This document shows positions 61,597 to 64,000 of a stretch of 64,000 nt of DNA, one piece after another. The stretch comes from Hydractinia symbiolongicarpus. Its lineage: Eukaryota; Cnidaria; Hydrozoa; Anthoathecata; Hydractiniidae. Made by a program: the position numbers and the translations under genes. The notes below the pieces were generated by a model. That model was not told where the DNA came from. It worked only from the letters and a program-made list of their open reading frames with translations, and ran no database searches. The DNA lies in the NCBI RefSeq assembly GCF_029227915.1, contig NC_079883.1, forward strand, positions 5,890,001-5,954,000. Direction: 5' to 3'. Numbering within the stretch: the first letter of the stretch is position 1; each line of letters begins with the position of its first letter.

Positions 61597-62877
61597 ATGA
61601 ATGTAATATTTTACTGAGTATATATAACTCATAGAACAAAGTTTCTACACGAGGTTATATTACTTTCCTTGAACTTTGTCACATAAAACATTATTACAAA
61701 CTAAAAGAGAAATATTTTTTCTGGTTTTTAAGGTTTTTTGGCTGATTTTTATGATATTCAAGGTTTTTAAGGCCACCTAAATAAATTCAGAGCCTTTAAG
61801 GGTTTTTGGGGTTTTTAGGTTCAACCATTCCTAGTTTTCAATAGTGTTCTATCTTGCAGGAAAAAATACGTCCAGACTTTTTTCTTTCGACATGCCTAGT
61901 TTTCAATGGTGTTCTATTTTTCAAAAAACATTTCATTCACAAAAGTTCAAAGAAAATACCAATCACAGCCTGCCTGGCCAGCCATTATATTAATTAATAA
62001 TTAGGTCACCATGACATAATCAGAGCGAAAACAACATAATTGGGCCATGCGTACATAAGCCGGCCGTCCTGTTTATAAACAGGCTGTATTTGCAATCTGG
62101 GCAGAACAGCACTAGATAGCTAGCTTTAAGTGTCTTAAAATTTAATAACTGTTGTATTGTATATAATATAGATAGTATATAGTATTTAAATACTTGTGTC
62201 CTGGCTGAAACTTGCGTCAAATGATTCTATTTTCTTTCTCTGTCATAAAAGGATGATTTTGTGTACAAAAGTCATGAAGGTCATGAAGTCGTGAACAAAT
62301 GAGGTTGTTTTGTTCTGCCCCGGTTGGCAGATCACAGTGAAACTTTTAAATTACAGGTCCATATTTTTCAGGGTAGAAAGCGATCTGAGGGAAAAAGTAT
62401 AACCAATGCTTTACTTGGCTTTCTTTATAGCCTGTCGGCCTGACTTTTTTCTTTTCTACTTCTGGATCCTTTGTTCTCGTTTTTTTCCTTCCTAGAGCTA
62501 GCTAGCTAAGCTTTAAATGTCTTAAAATTTAATTGTTGTATTATAGATAGTAGTATTTACATACTTGTGTCCTTTCAAAGCGTCGGGCTGAAACTTGTGA
62601 AATGATCTAAAAAAAAACTGCTTCTACTTCCTTTCCTCTACCATAAGATTATGATTCCGTGTACAAAAGTCACGAACGTATGAGGTTGTTTTGTTCTGCT
62701 CCGCGTGGAGGTCTGTATTTTTCAGGGTTAGATTGTATGATTTGAGGGAAAACACACTGTTCACGCGGTCAGCACATCATAAACATAAACCCTTGGTTTT
62801 CTAACACCCAACCTGATATATTGTGTACTTTTGGCTAATTTAGCTTTAGGTTAATTCAGATACTTGTAGTTCTTCTG

Positions 62878-63264
62878 TGAGAGTTTGACCGTGAAACATC
62901 GGGGTTTTCCCTTAACCGAAAATTGTGCCACCTGACATTCCCACAGACAGGTAAATTTTCATGTTATGCCACGGGGACACAAGGCAACTTTTTCTGGCGA
63001 TAATAATTAGATAGAGTAGCTTTTTGTTGCCCACAGCATTTTTTATTACTGGTAACATTATTTTTGTTTCCAGTAACAAGATACAAAATCAAATCGATTT
63101 GATTTGATTTTGTATTTTTTTAACAGTAAAGTGGGTCGACATTTCGTATTCAGCCAATCAGAACTGAGAAATTATACCAATTCTTTCCTTGTTAGATAGA
63201 TAGATGTGCATATTTTACATGGCTAGCCTCACAAATATCAAGGGATATACCCTGTCTATTATTT
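62878..63264. other. Intergenic; short palindrome at 63082-63115
   Basis: ATACAAAATCAAATC and its complement GATTTGATTTTGTAT form a 15-bp-arm palindrome around GATTT. No gene. Confidence 0.5.
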
Positions 63265-63561
63265 CCAGGAGGGGCCATGGCTTAGATGGAGAGTCCTAGA
63301 GTATTTAATGCTCATTTTGAGCGACGCAGACCCAATTAGGGCCCGCGCTCTACTAGACAACTCCCGGCAACATCCAACGGCCCACACAGTGTGCCATCTT
63401 CCCAATTTCCCTCACATGGCTTGGGTTAACCCGGGGCTATGGTAACATTCACTCGCCCATGTTGAATCGCCGTCAAGAGGAATGAACCCCGGTCTCCCGC
63501 ACAGAGTACGAGAGCTATAACCACTAATCTACGGCGCCACACCGCTAATCTACGGCGCCAT
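63265..63561 (-). repeat. tRNA-derived SINE with duplicated head
   Basis: On the minus strand the head has an A-box-like TAGATTAGTGGTTATAGC (63531-63514) and a B-box-like GGGGTTCATTCC (63490-63479) at normal spacing. A GC-rich body follows to about 63267, with GAGCGCGGGCCC and CCATGGCCCCTCCTGG. The first 20 bp (TGGCGCCGTAGATTAG) are repeated directly upstream at 63545-63560. Much more GC-rich than its surroundings. Confidence 0.75.
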
Positions 63562-64000
63562 TTGTTGTGATGGAATGTTACCTGTTGCACGATGTGTGGC
63601 GACAAAATATATTTTTTGGACGACTGTAACAAAATTGAATTTGTTATTATAGCTGATCGATTTGCTGGAAAGGTTCCTACTAAAAATAGCATAGTTAACT
63701 AAGCTTTCTTCGAGGTTATCAAAATTCAGTCCGATTTCCTTGTGGTAAAAAAAATCATACTGGCTAGCTAACTGAATTGATAGTTTTCCAAAATACAGGG
63801 CTAGTGAAGCTTCATGAAGACCACAAACCCGATACCAGGACTCTCTGTGTGGCGTTCTATTTTTCGTTTTACAATACCTGTGCCTAATTTTTAAAAGGTT
63901 AAGAAGCAAAAAAAAATAATTTAAAAGGACAACTACAAACGAGTCGGAAAAAAGTAAAAGAGGAAGAAAAATATTGTGAATGTCTATTCCTAATTGAAAA
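63562..64000. other. No recognisable gene to window end
   Basis: A 119-codon minus frame (63909-63550) runs into the SINE head and has no recognisable domain; it is treated as non-coding. Confidence 0.4.

Larger units (their letters stand above)
57363..62877 (-). mobile_element. Decayed 5.5-kb hAT-like DNA transposon with long imperfect inverted ends
   Basis: The outer 240 bp on the left (57363-57600) and the right (about 62700-62877) are inverted copies. Shared words include AGAACTACAAGTAT, AAGCTAAATTAGC, CACAATAT, GGAAAACACA and CAGGTC near the inner end. Both start CAGAAGAA; a 15-bp insertion separates parts of the left end. A second, direct similarity (ATAACCAATGC...CCTGAC...TTGTTCTCGTTTTTTTC) lies at 57653-57770 and 62400-62490. 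The interior carries a minus-strand transposase relic. No matching 8-bp flanks were found, so exact ends are approximate. Confidence 0.65.

Noticed and set aside
63550-63909. 119-codon (-) frame at the window end
   Set aside because: It runs into the SINE head and shows no domain or conserved motif.

Overview
This looks like nuclear DNA of an early-branching animal, most likely a cnidarian and quite possibly a hydrozoan. It is AT-rich, has short GT-AG introns, animal-specific gene families (TRAF, a C2-first novel protein kinase C, NTAN1, selenoprotein W) and a very high load of decayed transposons. The cnidarian call is an inference from gene and repeat character; no species is assigned.

Layout. 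1-3.3 kb: no convincing gene. 3.3-5.4 kb (+): four-exon TRAF adaptor gene. 5.9-7.9 kb: a diverged tandem duplication. 10.7-14.7 kb: two non-autonomous inverted-repeat elements and a transposon-derived pseudogene. 15.3-16.7 kb (-): selenoprotein W, with its in-frame UGA in a 25-bp exon. 18.9-20.9 kb: an unrecognised ORF fragment and a broken Ty3/gypsy pol with its 3' LTR. 23.1-25.8 kb: a pogo/Tigger element with intact ends. Its transposase gene has an intron that holds an antisense ORF for a HIRAN-like protein; this is the most unusual object in the window. 26.2-27.1 kb (+): single-exon NTAN1. 32.0-48.4 kb (-): a 16-exon novel PKC (epsilon/eta class, 712 residues), reconstructed with every exon phase closing. 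55.8-56.7 kb (-): single-exon TFIIE-beta (GTF2E2). 57.4-62.9 kb: a decayed 5.5-kb hAT-like element with long imperfect terminal inverted repeats, carrying a nested LINE fragment and a nested MITE. 63.3-63.6 kb: a tRNA-derived SINE.

The host genes look like independent housekeeping or signalling loci (ubiquitin/NF-kB-type signalling, N-degron pathway, redox selenoprotein, lipid-activated kinase, RNA polymerase II initiation); nothing suggests a shared pathway. TRAF, NTAN1 and GTF2E2 each have a splice-acceptor-like site within about 20 nt of the start codon. This fits either a 5'-UTR intron or spliced-leader trans-splicing, which is known in hydrozoans. The rest is repeats: foldback MITEs with 9-10 bp target duplications, TA-flanked Tigger-type MITEs, LINE 3' ends, SINEs and tandem arrays.
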